Shown one piece after another: positions 35,754 through 44,034 of a DNA stretch of 64,000 nt. The stretch comes from Afipia sp. (GTDB lineage: Bacteria > Pseudomonadota > Alphaproteobacteria > Rhizobiales > Xanthobacteraceae). Positions within the stretch are counted from its first letter, which is position 1, and every line of letters begins with the position of its first letter. Position numbers and translations under genes: made by a program. Location of the stretch: NCBI GenBank assembly GCA_017308595.1, contig JAFKER010000012.1, positions 1 to 64,000 of the forward strand. Reading direction: 5' to 3'. The notes beneath the pieces were generated by a model. It was given only the letters and a program-made list of their open reading frames with translations. It was not told the DNA's origin and made no database searches.

Positions 35754-35852
35754 GCTGGTCCCGGCATTCGCTAACGGCTGTTAACGGAAGTTACCGGAAC
35801 CTTACAGAATAGGGTTAATGAGAGGTAAACGAGGCAACATTACCCAAAGGTG

Positions 35853-35973
35853 GTCGTCCCCGCGCAGGCGGGGACCCAGAACCACCGGCGGTTCAATTGG
35901 GCCGGTTGGTTGGACATGCTCGTCTAATGTCGCTTCGACAGAAAGTCTGGGTCCCCGCCTGCGCGGGGACGAC
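35853..35973. repeat. Perfect 28-bp inverted repeat with 65-nt loop
   Basis: Arms 35853-35880 and 35946-35973 are exact reverse complements over 28 bases; each arm is itself partly palindromic (CCCCGCGCAGGCGGGG). It sits between the glyS stop and the start of the EF-hand-like gene. Elements of this type ('gtccccgcgcaggcgggga') are dispersed in Nitrobacteraceae genomes. It could act as a strong transcript end for glyQS. Confidence 0.8.
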
Positions 35974-35999
35974 ACCGTAATTTGTGAAGCGGCAGCGCC

Positions 36000-38072
36000 T
36001 CAATCCTGAATCTTCGAGAAATCCGCCACAGCGCGCGTGGCTTCGCGGATTTCGTTGAGCAGCTTCAGGCGGTTCTCGCGCACCTTGGCGTCGTCGTCGT
36101 TGACCTTCACCTTGTCGAAGAAGGCATCGACCGCCGGGCGCAGCTTGGCCATCGCGCTCATGGCCGACGCGAAGTCTTCCTTAGCGACCGCGGCACCCGC
36201 CTCAAGCTTCACCTGCGCGATGGCGGCGGCAAGCGCCTTTTCCTCATCGACCTTGAACAGCGACGCATCCGGCGCGCCGTCGAACTTGCGTTTGTCCTTC
36301 TTCTCCTCGATGGCCAAGATATTGCTCGCACGCTTGGTACCGGCGAGCAGGTTCTTGCCGTCATCGCTGTCGAGGAATTTGCCGAGCGCTTCGACGCGGC
36401 GAACGACCATCAACAGATCGTCCTGACCGCCAAGCGCGAACACCGCGTCCACGAGGTCATGCCGCGCGCCCTGATCGCGCAACTGAACTTTCAGACGATC
36501 GGCGAAGAAGGCGAGCAAGTCTTTTCCGTCATGCGGCTTCGCTGCCTTTGCAAAAGCAGAAAGCAGCGGCAGGCGAATTCCATTGTCGCCAACGAGACGG
36601 ATCACACCCAGCGCAGCACGGCGCAGCGCAAACGGGTCTTTCGATCCGGTCGGTTTTTCGTCGATGGACCAGAAGCCGGTCAGAATGTCGAGCTTGTCCG
36701 CCAGCGCGACGGCAATGGCGACCGGATCGGTCGGCACGCGGTCCGCAGGCCCCTGCGGCTTGTAGTGATCCTCGATCGCGGCAGCGACGGACGCATCTTC
36801 GCCCTGCGCCAGCGCGTAATAACGGCCCATCAGGCCCTGCACTTCGGGGAATTCGCCGACAACTTCGGTGAGAAGGTCAGCCTTGGCCAACTGCGCGGCG
36901 CGCCTGGTCTTCGCGACATCTGCGCCGACCAGCGGCGCGATTTCAGCAGCCAGTTTTCCGATGCGCGCGATGCGCTCGGCCTGCGTGCCGAGTTTCTCGT
37001 GGAACACGATCTGCTCGAATTTTTGCAGCCGGTCTTCAAGCTTCGTCTTCAGGTCCGTTTCGTAGAAGAACTTCGCGTCCGACAGGCGCGCGCGGATCAC
37101 GCGCTCGTTGCCCGCGACGATCGCCTTGCCTCCATCGGAGGCTTCGACATTCGCCGTCAGGATGAACTTGTTGGCGAGCTTGCCGGTCTTCGGATCGCGC
37201 ACCACAAAGCACTTCTGGTTGTTGCGGATGGTGGCGCGGATCACTTCGCCCGGAATCGACAGGAAGCTCTCGTCGAACGAGCCCATCAGCACCACCGGCC
37301 ACTCGACCAGGCCCGCCACTTCATCGAGCAGTACCTGATCCTCGACCAGCTCATAGCCTTGCGCGAAGGCGAAGTTCTTGGCCTCGGTGAGGATGATGTC
37401 CTTGCGGCGCTCCGGATCGAGCACGACTTTCGCAGCTTCGAGCTTCGACACGTAATCCTCGAAGCGGCGCACGCTGAATTCGGCAGGCGCCATGAAACGG
37501 TGGCCCCGCGTGGTCTGCCCAGCCTCGATGCCGGAAATGTCGAACTTCACGATCTCCGGCTCTTCGGTCTCGGGGCCGAAGGTCGCGATAATGGAATGCA
37601 GCGGGCGCACCCATGTCAGCGCACCGTTCCGCGCGGAGCGCTCGCCCCAGCGCATCTGCTTCGGCCACGGGAAAGTGCGGATGATCAGCGGAATGATTTC
37701 GGCGATCACGTCGATGGCGGGACGCCCCGCCTTCTCCATCAAGGCGATGTAGAAATCGCCCTTCGGATCGCGCTGGATCTTCGCTTCATCGAGCGACTTG
37801 AGACCTGCAGCTTTCAGGAAGCCTTGCACGGCACCGTCAGGCGCGCCGACCTTCGGCCCCTTGCGCTCCTGCTTGAGGTCTGGCTGGCGCAGCGGAATGC
37901 CGTGCACGGTGAGCGCGAGACGGCGCGGCGTGACGAACGCCTTCGCGCCTTCGTAGACGAGCCCTTCGGCGACCAGCTTGTCGGTGACCATCTTGCGCAG
38001 GTCATCCGCCGCCTTCGCCTGCATGCGCGCGGGAATTTCTTCGGAGAACAGTTCGAGGAGAAGATCGGGCAT
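36000..38072 (-). CDS. glyS: Glycyl-tRNA synthetase beta subunit
   Basis: 690-residue tRNA-binding subunit of the alpha2-beta2 glycyl-tRNA synthetase. N-terminus [20 protein letters not shown], then [73 protein letters not shown] and the anticodon-binding C-terminal domain. Start 38072 is fixed by family similarity and a GGAG 8 nt upstream. The in-frame opening further upstream is glyQ sequence in another frame. 5-nt gap after glyQ. Confidence 0.97.
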   Translation of the reverse strand: MPDLLLELFSEEIPARMQAKAADDLRKMVTDKLVAEGLVYEGAKAFVTPRRLALTVHGIPLRQPDLKQERKGPKVGAPDGAVQGFLKAAGLKSLDEAKIQRDPKGDFYIALMEKAGRPAIDVIAEIIPLIIRTFPWPKQMRWGERSARNGALTWVRPLHSIIATFGPETEEPEIVKFDISGIEAGQTTRGHRFMAPAEFSVRRFEDYVSKLEAAKVVLDPERRKDIILTEAKNFAFAQGYELVEDQVLLDEVAGLVEWPVVLMGSFDESFLSIPGEVIRATIRNNQKCFVVRDPKTGKLANKFILTANVEASDGGKAIVAGNERVIRARLSDAKFFYETDLKTKLEDRLQKFEQIVFHEKLGTQAERIARIGKLAAEIAPLVGADVAKTRRAAQLAKADLLTEVVGEFPEVQGLMGRYYALAQGEDASVAAAIEDHYKPQGPADRVPTDPVAIAVALADKLDILTGFWSIDEKPTGSKDPFALRRAALGVIRLVGDNGIRLPLLSAFAKAAKPHDGKDLLAFFADRLKVQLRDQGARHDLVDAVFALGGQDDLLMVVRRVEALGKFLDSDDGKNLLAGTKRASNILAIEEKKDKRKFDGAPDASLFKVDEEKALAAAIAQVKLEAGAAVAKEDFASAMSAMAKLRPAVDAFFDKVKVNDDDAKVRENRLKLLNEIREATRAVADFSKIQD

Positions 38073-38077
38073 CGTCG

Positions 38078-39010
38078 TTACTCCGCCCTTCCCGCTTCGG
38101 TATGCACCCACGCTTCGCCGCAGGCCTTGGCGAGTTCGCGTACGCGCAGAATGTAGCTCTGGCGCTCGGTGACCGAGATTACGCCGCGTGCGTCGAGCAG
38201 GTTGAAGACGTGGCTGGCCTTGATGCACTGGTCGTAAGCGGGCAGCGCCATCAGATGCGCCTCGCGCTTGCCATCCTTCCAACCCGCATCGAGATATTTC
38301 TTGCAGGCGTTCTCGGCCATCTTGAACTGCTCGAACAGCATCGCCGTATCAGAGTGCTCGAAATTGTGCCGCGAGTATTCCTGCTCGGCCTGCAAAAACA
38401 CGTCGCCATAGGTCACCTTGTCGGCGCCTTCGCGGCCGTTGAAGTTGAGATCGTAAACGCGGTCGACGCCCTGCACGTACATCGCAAGACGCTCGAGGCC
38501 GTAGGTGAGTTCGCCCGCGACCGGCGCGCATTCGACGCCCGCCACCTGCTGGAAATAGGTGAACTGCGAGACTTCCATGCCGTCGCACCAGCATTCCCAG
38601 CCGAGACCCCATGCGCCGAGCGTCGGGCTTTCCCAGTCGTCTTCGACAAAGCGAATGTCATGCAACGCGGAGTCGACGCCGATGGCTTTCAGCGATTGCA
38701 GATAGAGATCCTGAATATCCGGCGGCGACGGCTTCAGGATCACCTGAAACTGATAGTAGTGCTGCAACCGGTTCGGGTTCTCGCCATAGCGGCCGTCCTT
38801 CGGGCGGCGTGACGGCTGAACGTAAGCTGCATTCCAGCGCTTCGGACCCAGCGCGCGCAGCGTGGTCGCCGGATGGAACGTACCCGCGCCGACTTCCATG
38901 TCGTAGGGCTGCAGGATGACGCAGCCATAGTCAGCCCAAAAGCGCTGCAGGGTCAGGATCAGGCCCTGAAACGAGCGCTCGGGACGCATGTGCGGAGGCA
39001 GGGAATCCAT
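38078..39010 (-). CDS. glyQ: Glycyl-tRNA synthetase alpha subunit
   Basis: Catalytic subunit, 310 aa, class II aminoacyl-tRNA synthetase fold. Shows [60 protein letters not shown] (ATP-binding Arg), [20 protein letters not shown] and [20 protein letters not shown]. First gene of glyQS. Confidence 0.97.
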   Translation of the reverse strand: MDSLPPHMRPERSFQGLILTLQRFWADYGCVILQPYDMEVGAGTFHPATTLRALGPKRWNAAYVQPSRRPKDGRYGENPNRLQHYYQFQVILKPSPPDIQDLYLQSLKAIGVDSALHDIRFVEDDWESPTLGAWGLGWECWCDGMEVSQFTYFQQVAGVECAPVAGELTYGLERLAMYVQGVDRVYDLNFNGREGADKVTYGDVFLQAEQEYSRHNFEHSDTAMLFEQFKMAENACKKYLDAGWKDGKREAHLMALPAYDQCIKASHVFNLLDARGVISVTERQSYILRVRELAKACGEAWVHTEAGRAE

Positions 39011-39269
39011 TGGAAATCTTCAAGCTTTGGAATGGGGGTGATTTGCGCGCGGACCGTATCGGCGCGGCCTCACGGAATCAAGGCGATAGCCCGGATTCCA
39101 AATCAATTCCTGCCCAAATCGGCGCGATTTTAGCGTTTCCCAGAAGGCCGGTTTAACCGCAGCAACAGGTGGATTTCACTCGCGCAGGGTTTGTTAGGAG
39201 CTGAACGTTAGCAACGCCGGATTGCAACCAACGGCCGGGCCAACCGGCGATGCTTTGGCAGGGGCGACA

Positions 39270-39356
39270 ATGATTGCGTTTCAGGTTCTCGTGGCGGCTC
39301 TCATCATGGCCGCGCTTTGCATCATGACCATTAACGACGTGCGGCGGCACGGCTGA
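39270..39356 (+). CDS. Possible 28-aa single-pass membrane peptide
   Basis: MIAFQVLVAALIMAALCIMT then INDVRRHG: one clean transmembrane helix and a basic tail. AGGGG lies 5-9 nt before the ATG. It occupies the gap between divergent glyQ and convergent small-protein gene. Similar tiny peptides are often missed; homologues are needed for proof. Confidence 0.45.
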   Translation: MIAFQVLVAALIMAALCIMTINDVRRHG

Positions 39357-39378
39357 GACTCATTCGGTATCAGGATCG

Positions 39379-39564
39379 TTAGCCCGGCCGGTAGGTCCCG
39401 GTGTCGGGATCGCGGCGCAGCTTCGGCATGCGCTCCTGCTCGGCAGCCATCGGCTTGCGCGCGGCATCAAGCTCGCGATTGATGCGGCGACTCTCGCGCA
39501 CGGCGAGACGCAGCAATGCCGCGCCGCCAAGAATACCCGCAGCAACCAGAATCAGCGGCGGCAT
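39379..39564 (-). CDS. Small conserved membrane protein, 61 aa
   Basis: MPPLILVAAGILGGAALLRL forms one N-terminal transmembrane helix, followed by a charged helix (AVRESRRINRELDAARKPMA) and a conserved C-terminal LRRDPDTGTYRPG. Pattern seen in rhizobial relatives. It lies 15 nt after the S49 peptidase stop on the same strand, so the two are likely co-transcribed. Function unknown. Confidence 0.72.
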   Translation of the reverse strand: MPPLILVAAGILGGAALLRLAVRESRRINRELDAARKPMAAEQERMPKLRRDPDTGTYRPG

Positions 39565-39579
39565 GATCGCTCTCCCATC

Positions 39580-40467
39580 CTACAACCCGTAACGTGCCCA
39601 GATCGCACGCTCTTCCAGCGCTGAAATCAGATCTTCCGAGAAACCGGGGAAACCGGGCAACGCCGCGCCTGCGCCGGGCTTGCGGCCTGAAAGATTGGAG
39701 AGCAGCCCCGTCGGTTGCGCGATCACAGGTGTTTGCACCTTGTCGCCATAGCGTGCGCGCAGCACCGTGCGCAGATCGCCGATGGCGTCGGCAAGACCGA
39801 GCTTCACCGCACGCTCGCCGGCCCAGTATTCGCCGGTGAAGAGATAGCTCTCCTCACCCTTCAATCGCGCGCCGCGGCTGCTTTTCACAAGCGCGATGAA
39901 GGTGTCATGAATCTCGCGCTGGATCGCTTTCAGCCGCGCAACGTCATCAGGGTTTTCCGGCAGGAATGGATCGAGCTGCGCCTTGTTGTCGCCCGAGGTG
40001 TAGAGCCTGCGCTCGATGCCGACTTTCTTGATGAGTTCGACAAATCCGAACGTGCCGCCGACAACACCGATCGAACCGACGATCGATGACGGATCGCAAA
40101 AGATTTCATCGCCAGCGCAGGCGATCATGTAACCGCCGGACGCCGCCACATCCTCAACGAACACCAGCACGCGCAAATTCTTCTCAGCGGCGAGTTGGCG
40201 GATCCGCTGATAAATCTGGCGCGACTGCACCGGCGAACCGCCCGGCGAGTTGATCACCAGCGCAACGGCCCGCGCGCCCTTTGTCGCGAAGGCTCGCTCC
40301 AGCAGGCGGGCAACGCCCGCCAGCGACATGCCGGGCCGCAGCGGCGTCACCGCGCCGATCACCCCGGAGAGGCGCACCACCGGCACCACAGCGCCGCCGC
40401 GCATCCTTGCCGGCAGCAGGCGCTTCAATCTCTCGACAATGTGACCGCCAAAACCACTCTCGGCCAT
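39580..40467 (-). CDS. S49 family serine peptidase (SppA/SohB type)
   Basis: 295-residue membrane-associated signal-peptide peptidase-like enzyme. Ser110 (FVEDVAASGGYMIACAGDEI) and Lys162 (SGDNKAQLDP) form the Ser/Lys dyad with the spacing seen in short SppA enzymes. Other marks are ALVINSPGGSPVQSRQIYQR and SIVGSIGVVGGTFGF. Single-domain size fits bacterial short SppA rather than the double-length E. coli enzyme. Start 40467 has AAGGA upstream; the ATG 20 codons earlier lacks similarity. Confidence 0.9.
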   Translation of the reverse strand: MAESGFGGHIVERLKRLLPARMRGGAVVPVVRLSGVIGAVTPLRPGMSLAGVARLLERAFATKGARAVALVINSPGGSPVQSRQIYQRIRQLAAEKNLRVLVFVEDVAASGGYMIACAGDEIFCDPSSIVGSIGVVGGTFGFVELIKKVGIERRLYTSGDNKAQLDPFLPENPDDVARLKAIQREIHDTFIALVKSSRGARLKGEESYLFTGEYWAGERAVKLGLADAIGDLRTVLRARYGDKVQTPVIAQPTGLLSNLSGRKPGAGAALPGFPGFSEDLISALEERAIWARYGL

Positions 40468-40651
40468 CGAACGTCCTTCATGTTCACGGTTTATTATTCG
40501 GTAACTGGCATCAGGAGCCAGCAGCACATTCGCTATTCGTTAAGCACGTCGTTTGTGCCTGAATTTCGTCTAAGCGTCTGATTGAGCGAGATTTCTCTAA
40601 AACTTCTCCGGGCCTGGCCCGGAGTACGACAAGAAACTGGAACGCACTTTG

Positions 40652-40679
40652 CATTGCAACAACCACGAAGGTTGCAATG
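40652..40679. other. Leader hairpin upstream of the 32-aa peptide gene
   Basis: Perfect nine-base arms CATTGCAAC / GTTGCAATG with a 10-nt loop, ending 22 nt before the ATG at 40702. No T-run follows, so it is a leader stem or operator rather than a terminator. Confidence 0.5.
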
Positions 40680-40701
40680 GCGCAGCCTGGAAGGTGCAGA
40701 A

Positions 40702-40800
40702 ATGAAGATTTACCTCCTGATCATGCTGATTGGCGCTCTCCTGACCACAATTCACTTCACCCAGTCGCCCGACAAGACGCGCAAGACGGTATCACAGTAA
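40702..40800 (+). CDS. Small membrane peptide, 32 aa
   Basis: MKIYLLIMLIGALLTTIHFT then QSPDKTRKTVSQ: one transmembrane helix with a polar C-terminal tail. GGAAGGTG lies 7-8 nt before ATG. The upstream in-frame ATG (40582) would add 40 non-conserved residues. It sits between two unrelated minus-strand operons. I recall similar peptides in rhizobia; function unknown. Confidence 0.6.
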   Translation: MKIYLLIMLIGALLTTIHFTQSPDKTRKTVSQ

Positions 40801-40827
40801 GCAGATTGCGCGTTTTTCAGGCAGCCC

Positions 40828-41598
40828 TCACCGGCCTGCCAGCGCCAGCGCAGCCTTCCCGCCTAGCACGGCAGCCGCTTCCGATCCCCCTTCTCCATCC
40901 GGGTCCTGCAGGACCAATCCGGGAAGCAGCGCCATCGGCCCCCGTCCACCTTTGACCGCCGAGACGATCACACGGATCGCTGCACCTGTCGGACTGGGGT
41001 GGACCGGCAGAATGGCAATACCGCCGAAGCCACGCTCCAGCACAGCCAACACCTGCGGCAATCCGTCCGCACGCCAGATCAGCGTCAGCACGCCACCCGA
41101 TTTCAGCACCCGGCGCGCGGCATGAGTCCATCGCTCCAGCGTATCGGCAGCCGCCACATGCGCGGACTGCCGCGCGGGATCGGGTGACGCACGATGTCTG
41201 TCAGCGTCATTGAACGGCGGATTCATCAGGATGATGTCCGCACTGTCTGGCGTTAAGCCGACGGTAGCGAAAGCATCCGCATTCGCGGTGACATCGAATG
41301 TCAGCACCTGTGCGGAAATGTCATTCGCTGCGGCATTCACGCGCGCCAGCGCCGCAAGGCTTTCGTCGATTTCAGCCAGCACCAGATCAAGCCCGGACAC
41401 CCGGCGCGCGAGCGCCAGTCCTGCCGTGCCGACGCCTGCGCCGAACTCCACCACACGAAAGCCCGTACGCGCCGGGGCCGCAGCAGCCAGCAGGATGGCA
41501 TCATGACCCGCGCGGTGACCGCGCTTCGGCTGGCGCAGCCGCAACTGCCCGCCGAGGATCATGTCCTCGGTCACCTCAGCGAAACCGGGCTCAGTCAT
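40828..41598 (-). CDS. trmN6: tRNA1(Val) A37 N6-methyltransferase-like (TrmN6/YfiC)
   Basis: 256-residue SAM-dependent methyltransferase. SAM loop VVEFGAGVGTAGLALARRV, catalytic NPPF (IILMNPPFNDADRHRASPDP) for N6-adenine methylation, and the family opening EDMILGGQLRLRQPKRGHRA. Start 41598 (MTEPGFAEVTED) overlaps the DUF2007 stop by 8 nt. Annotation as TrmN6 follows the family; the exact RNA target in this organism is inferred. Confidence 0.87.
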   Translation of the reverse strand: MTEPGFAEVTEDMILGGQLRLRQPKRGHRAGHDAILLAAAAPARTGFRVVEFGAGVGTAGLALARRVSGLDLVLAEIDESLAALARVNAAANDISAQVLTFDVTANADAFATVGLTPDSADIILMNPPFNDADRHRASPDPARQSAHVAAADTLERWTHAARRVLKSGGVLTLIWRADGLPQVLAVLERGFGGIAILPVHPSPTGAAIRVIVSAVKGGRGPMALLPGLVLQDPDGEGGSEAAAVLGGKAALALAGR

Positions 41599-41824
41599 TG
41601 TCCCGCAATTCATGGGCGAGGCCTGCATCGGTGAGCAGGCGGCGCGCGGCCAGATTGTCGTCCTCGTGAACCAGGATGCGGCGCGGAAGGACCCCCAGCG
41701 AGCCGTCCATGATGCTCATGTTACTGTCGAGCACGAGATGGTGGATGTTGGCGCCATCCAGCAGCGCCCCCACCGCCGACACCAGCACCGCATCGTTGGT
41801 CCGCACCAGTTCACGCAAAACCAC
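41591..41824 (-). CDS. DUF2007 protein
   Basis: 77-residue ACT-like small protein: RTNDAVLVSAVGALLDGANI, DSNMSIMDGSLGVLPRRILV, HEDDNLAARRLLTDAGL. DUF2007 members are described as putative signal-transducing proteins (GlnB-like fold). It begins the operon with trmN6 (8-nt overlap) and is divergent from polyprenyl synthase, with about 100 nt between starts. Confidence 0.85.
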   Translation of the reverse strand: MVLRELVRTNDAVLVSAVGALLDGANIHHLVLDSNMSIMDGSLGVLPRRILVHEDDNLAARRLLTDAGLAHELRDND

Positions 41825-41927
41825 CTTCTCCCGCGGTTGGAACAGCCCCCAAAAGTGGCCGTTCGTTGCTCTTGCCGCATCGCACCGCAGTTTCTATGGT
41901 GCCTTTAAATTCATCCGGAGACCGGAC

Positions 41928-42938
41928 GTGGCGGTTATTGTACCCTTTGAGAGCCACTCGACGCCATCGATAGATCGGCTGGTCGAGCTTGTCGCGTCCG
42001 ACATGGAACGCGTCAACAGCACGATTCTGTCGCGCACCGGCTCGGAAGTGACGATGATCCCGGAGGTCGCCAACCACCTGATCTCGTCGGGCGGCAAGCG
42101 CCTCCGGCCGATGCTGACGCTGGCAATGGCCAACCTCACCGGATACACCGGCGACGGCCATATCAAGCTCGCGGCTGCCGTGGAATTCATGCACACCGCA
42201 ACGCTGCTGCATGACGACGTGGTGGACGAAAGCGAACTGCGGCGCGGCAAACTTTCCGCACGGATGCTCTGGGGCAACGAGGCCAGCGTGCTGGTCGGCG
42301 ATTTCCTGCTCGGCCAGGCCTTCCGCATGATGGTCGAGGTCGGCTCGCTGCGCGCGCTGGATATTCTCTCGTCCGCGGCAGCCACCATCGCCGAAGGCGA
42401 AGTGATGCAGCTCGCCGCCGCCAAGAACACCGCGACCACTGAAGACGAATATCTCGCCGTCATTCGCGGCAAGACCGCCGAACTGTTTGCGGCGGCCTCC
42501 GAAGTCGGCCCGGTGATCGCGAACCGCCCCAAAGCGGAGCAGACGGCATCGCGTTCGTTCGGCATGAACCTCGGTATCGCCTTCCAGCTCATTGACGACG
42601 TGCTGGACTACGGCGGCAAGGCCGCCAAGCTCGGCAAGAATGTCGGCGACGATTTCCGCGAGGGCAAGATCACACTGCCTGTCGTGCTCGCGTTCCGGCG
42701 CGGCAATGATGCCGAGCGCGAATTCTGGATTCGCACACTGGAAAAGGGCGAGATCGGCGACAGCGACCTCGATCATGCCATCGGCCTGATGACCAAGCAT
42801 CGCACGCTGGAAGATACGATGAGCCGCGCGCAGCATTATGGCGCCATGGCCGTCGATGCGCTGGCGCTATTCCCATCCTCGCCGATGAAGACGGCGCTCG
42901 AACAGGTCGTCGCGTTCTGCCTGGCAAGATCGCACTAA
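41928..42938 (+). CDS. ispB: All-trans polyprenyl diphosphate synthase (octaprenyl/decaprenyl type)
   Basis: Makes the isoprenoid side chain of ubiquinone, 336 aa. First Asp-rich motif LLHDDVVDESELRRGK and second LIDDVLDYGGKAAKLGKNVG are intact, with GGKRLRPMLTLAMANL (pyrophosphate-binding) and VEFMHTATLLHDD. The start is GTG at 41928 with GGAG upstream; an in-frame ATG at 41676 runs through the opposing genes and is rejected. Chain length (C40 or C50) cannot be fixed by eye. Confidence 0.92.
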   Translation: MAVIVPFESHSTPSIDRLVELVASDMERVNSTILSRTGSEVTMIPEVANHLISSGGKRLRPMLTLAMANLTGYTGDGHIKLAAAVEFMHTATLLHDDVVDESELRRGKLSARMLWGNEASVLVGDFLLGQAFRMMVEVGSLRALDILSSAAATIAEGEVMQLAAAKNTATTEDEYLAVIRGKTAELFAAASEVGPVIANRPKAEQTASRSFGMNLGIAFQLIDDVLDYGGKAAKLGKNVGDDFREGKITLPVVLAFRRGNDAEREFWIRTLEKGEIGDSDLDHAIGLMTKHRTLEDTMSRAQHYGAMAVDALALFPSSPMKTALEQVVAFCLARSH

Positions 42939-42945
42939 ACAGATT

Positions 42946-42985
42946 GCCGTCATTGCTTCGTCGCGGACGCTGCTCGCAATGACAA
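42946..42985. repeat. Repeat 'cgtcattgcttcgtcgc...cgcaatgac'
   Basis: About 40 nt with facing CGTCATTGC / GCAATGAC arms in the gap between convergent ispB and ispE; a degenerate relative is at 30480-30566. Could form the shared transcript end. Confidence 0.6.
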
Positions 42986-42992
42986 GGATGTT

Positions 42993-43877
42993 TCAGCTCA
43001 GCACACCGGCATGCACCCACCATGCGGGATAAGCACGCGCAATCAGTTGCGCGGCGGCACGCGCCTCGGCATCGGTGGTAAAAATTCCAAAACACGTCGC
43101 GCCGGACCCTGACATGCGTGCCAGCCTGACGCCTTCGGTTTCACGCAGCGCCTGAAGCACATCACCGATCACCGGCTCGACCTGCAGCGCCGGTTTTTCA
43201 AGATCATTAGTGCCGAGAGAGACGGCGTCGATCCACTCATCGAAGGACGCTCCGCTCATCGGCCATCCCGGCGACAGCATGACGTCCCCGATGCCCGCAA
43301 GGAGTTCGCCCTTGCCGAGGCCGAGCGCTGTGAAGACATCCTTGGTCGCAACACCGACGCGCGGATTGACCATCACACACGGCATCGCCGGAATATCGAG
43401 CATCGCAAGATTTTCACCGACGCCGGTCATGGTGCAGGCACGCGAAGCCAGACAGACCGGAATGTCGGCGCCGGTCTCGCGCGCAACCTCGACAATCCGC
43501 TCATCGTCGATCGCAAGATGGTTGGCGCGCGCCAGCAGCCGCAAGGCAGCCGCTGCATCGGCCGAACCGCCGCCGATCCCCGCCGCGACGGGAAGATGCT
43601 TGTCCAGCGTGAACTGTCCGAGTGTGAGACCGGGAATGCGCTCGGCAAGTAACCGTGCCGCACGGATCACCAGATTGTCGGCCATGTCTCCGCAATCCTG
43701 CGCGCCCGGCCCGCTGGTGGAGAGACCAAGCTCGGCACCCGGCACGAGCGTCAACGCGTCTGCGCAATCGGCAAACGCGACCAGGCTCTCAAGATCATGA
43801 TAGCCATCCGGGCGACGGCCAAGAACGCGCAGAGTCAGATTGACCTTGGCGCGCGCGGTTTCTGTCAGCAGTGTCAT
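42993..43877 (-). CDS. ispE: 4-diphosphocytidyl-2-C-methyl-D-erythritol kinase
   Basis: GHMP kinase of the MEP isoprenoid pathway, 294 aa. Opening ARAKVNLTLRVLGRRPDGYH, ATP loop LPVAAGIGGGSADAAAALRL, catalytic region ETGADIPVCLASRACTMTGV, and C-terminal LARMSGSGATCFGIF. Start 43877 (MTLLTETARAK) matches the family. Supplies precursors used by the adjacent polyprenyl synthase, though the two genes converge and are separately transcribed. Confidence 0.96.
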   Translation of the reverse strand: MTLLTETARAKVNLTLRVLGRRPDGYHDLESLVAFADCADALTLVPGAELGLSTSGPGAQDCGDMADNLVIRAARLLAERIPGLTLGQFTLDKHLPVAAGIGGGSADAAAALRLLARANHLAIDDERIVEVARETGADIPVCLASRACTMTGVGENLAMLDIPAMPCVMVNPRVGVATKDVFTALGLGKGELLAGIGDVMLSPGWPMSGASFDEWIDAVSLGTNDLEKPALQVEPVIGDVLQALRETEGVRLARMSGSGATCFGIFTTDAEARAAAQLIARAYPAWWVHAGVLS

Positions 43878-43979
43878 TTGTAGCCGCCCCGAACTCAGTA
43901 GGTCATGCGCAGGCATTGCCCGTCTAAAGCAGGCACCCCGCACATCCATCAAAAGCTGAGAACTTATTCAGGGCAATGG

Positions 43980-44002
43980 ATTGCCGGGTCAAGCCCGGCA
44001 AT
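43980..44002. repeat. Palindrome 'attgccggg...cccggcaat'
   Basis: Perfect nine-base arms around TCAAG, followed by GACATTCC; a common dispersed motif. It sits between ispE and the TPR gene (both minus) and may end the TPR transcript. Confidence 0.6.
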
Positions 44003-44034
44003 GACATTCCGAGAGGGAAGGCAAGGAACAGGCT

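Noticed and set aside
36459-38156. A 565-codon open frame antisense to glyS
   Set aside because: glyS is intact and unmistakable; the antisense product is Arg/His/Asp-rich without any motif.
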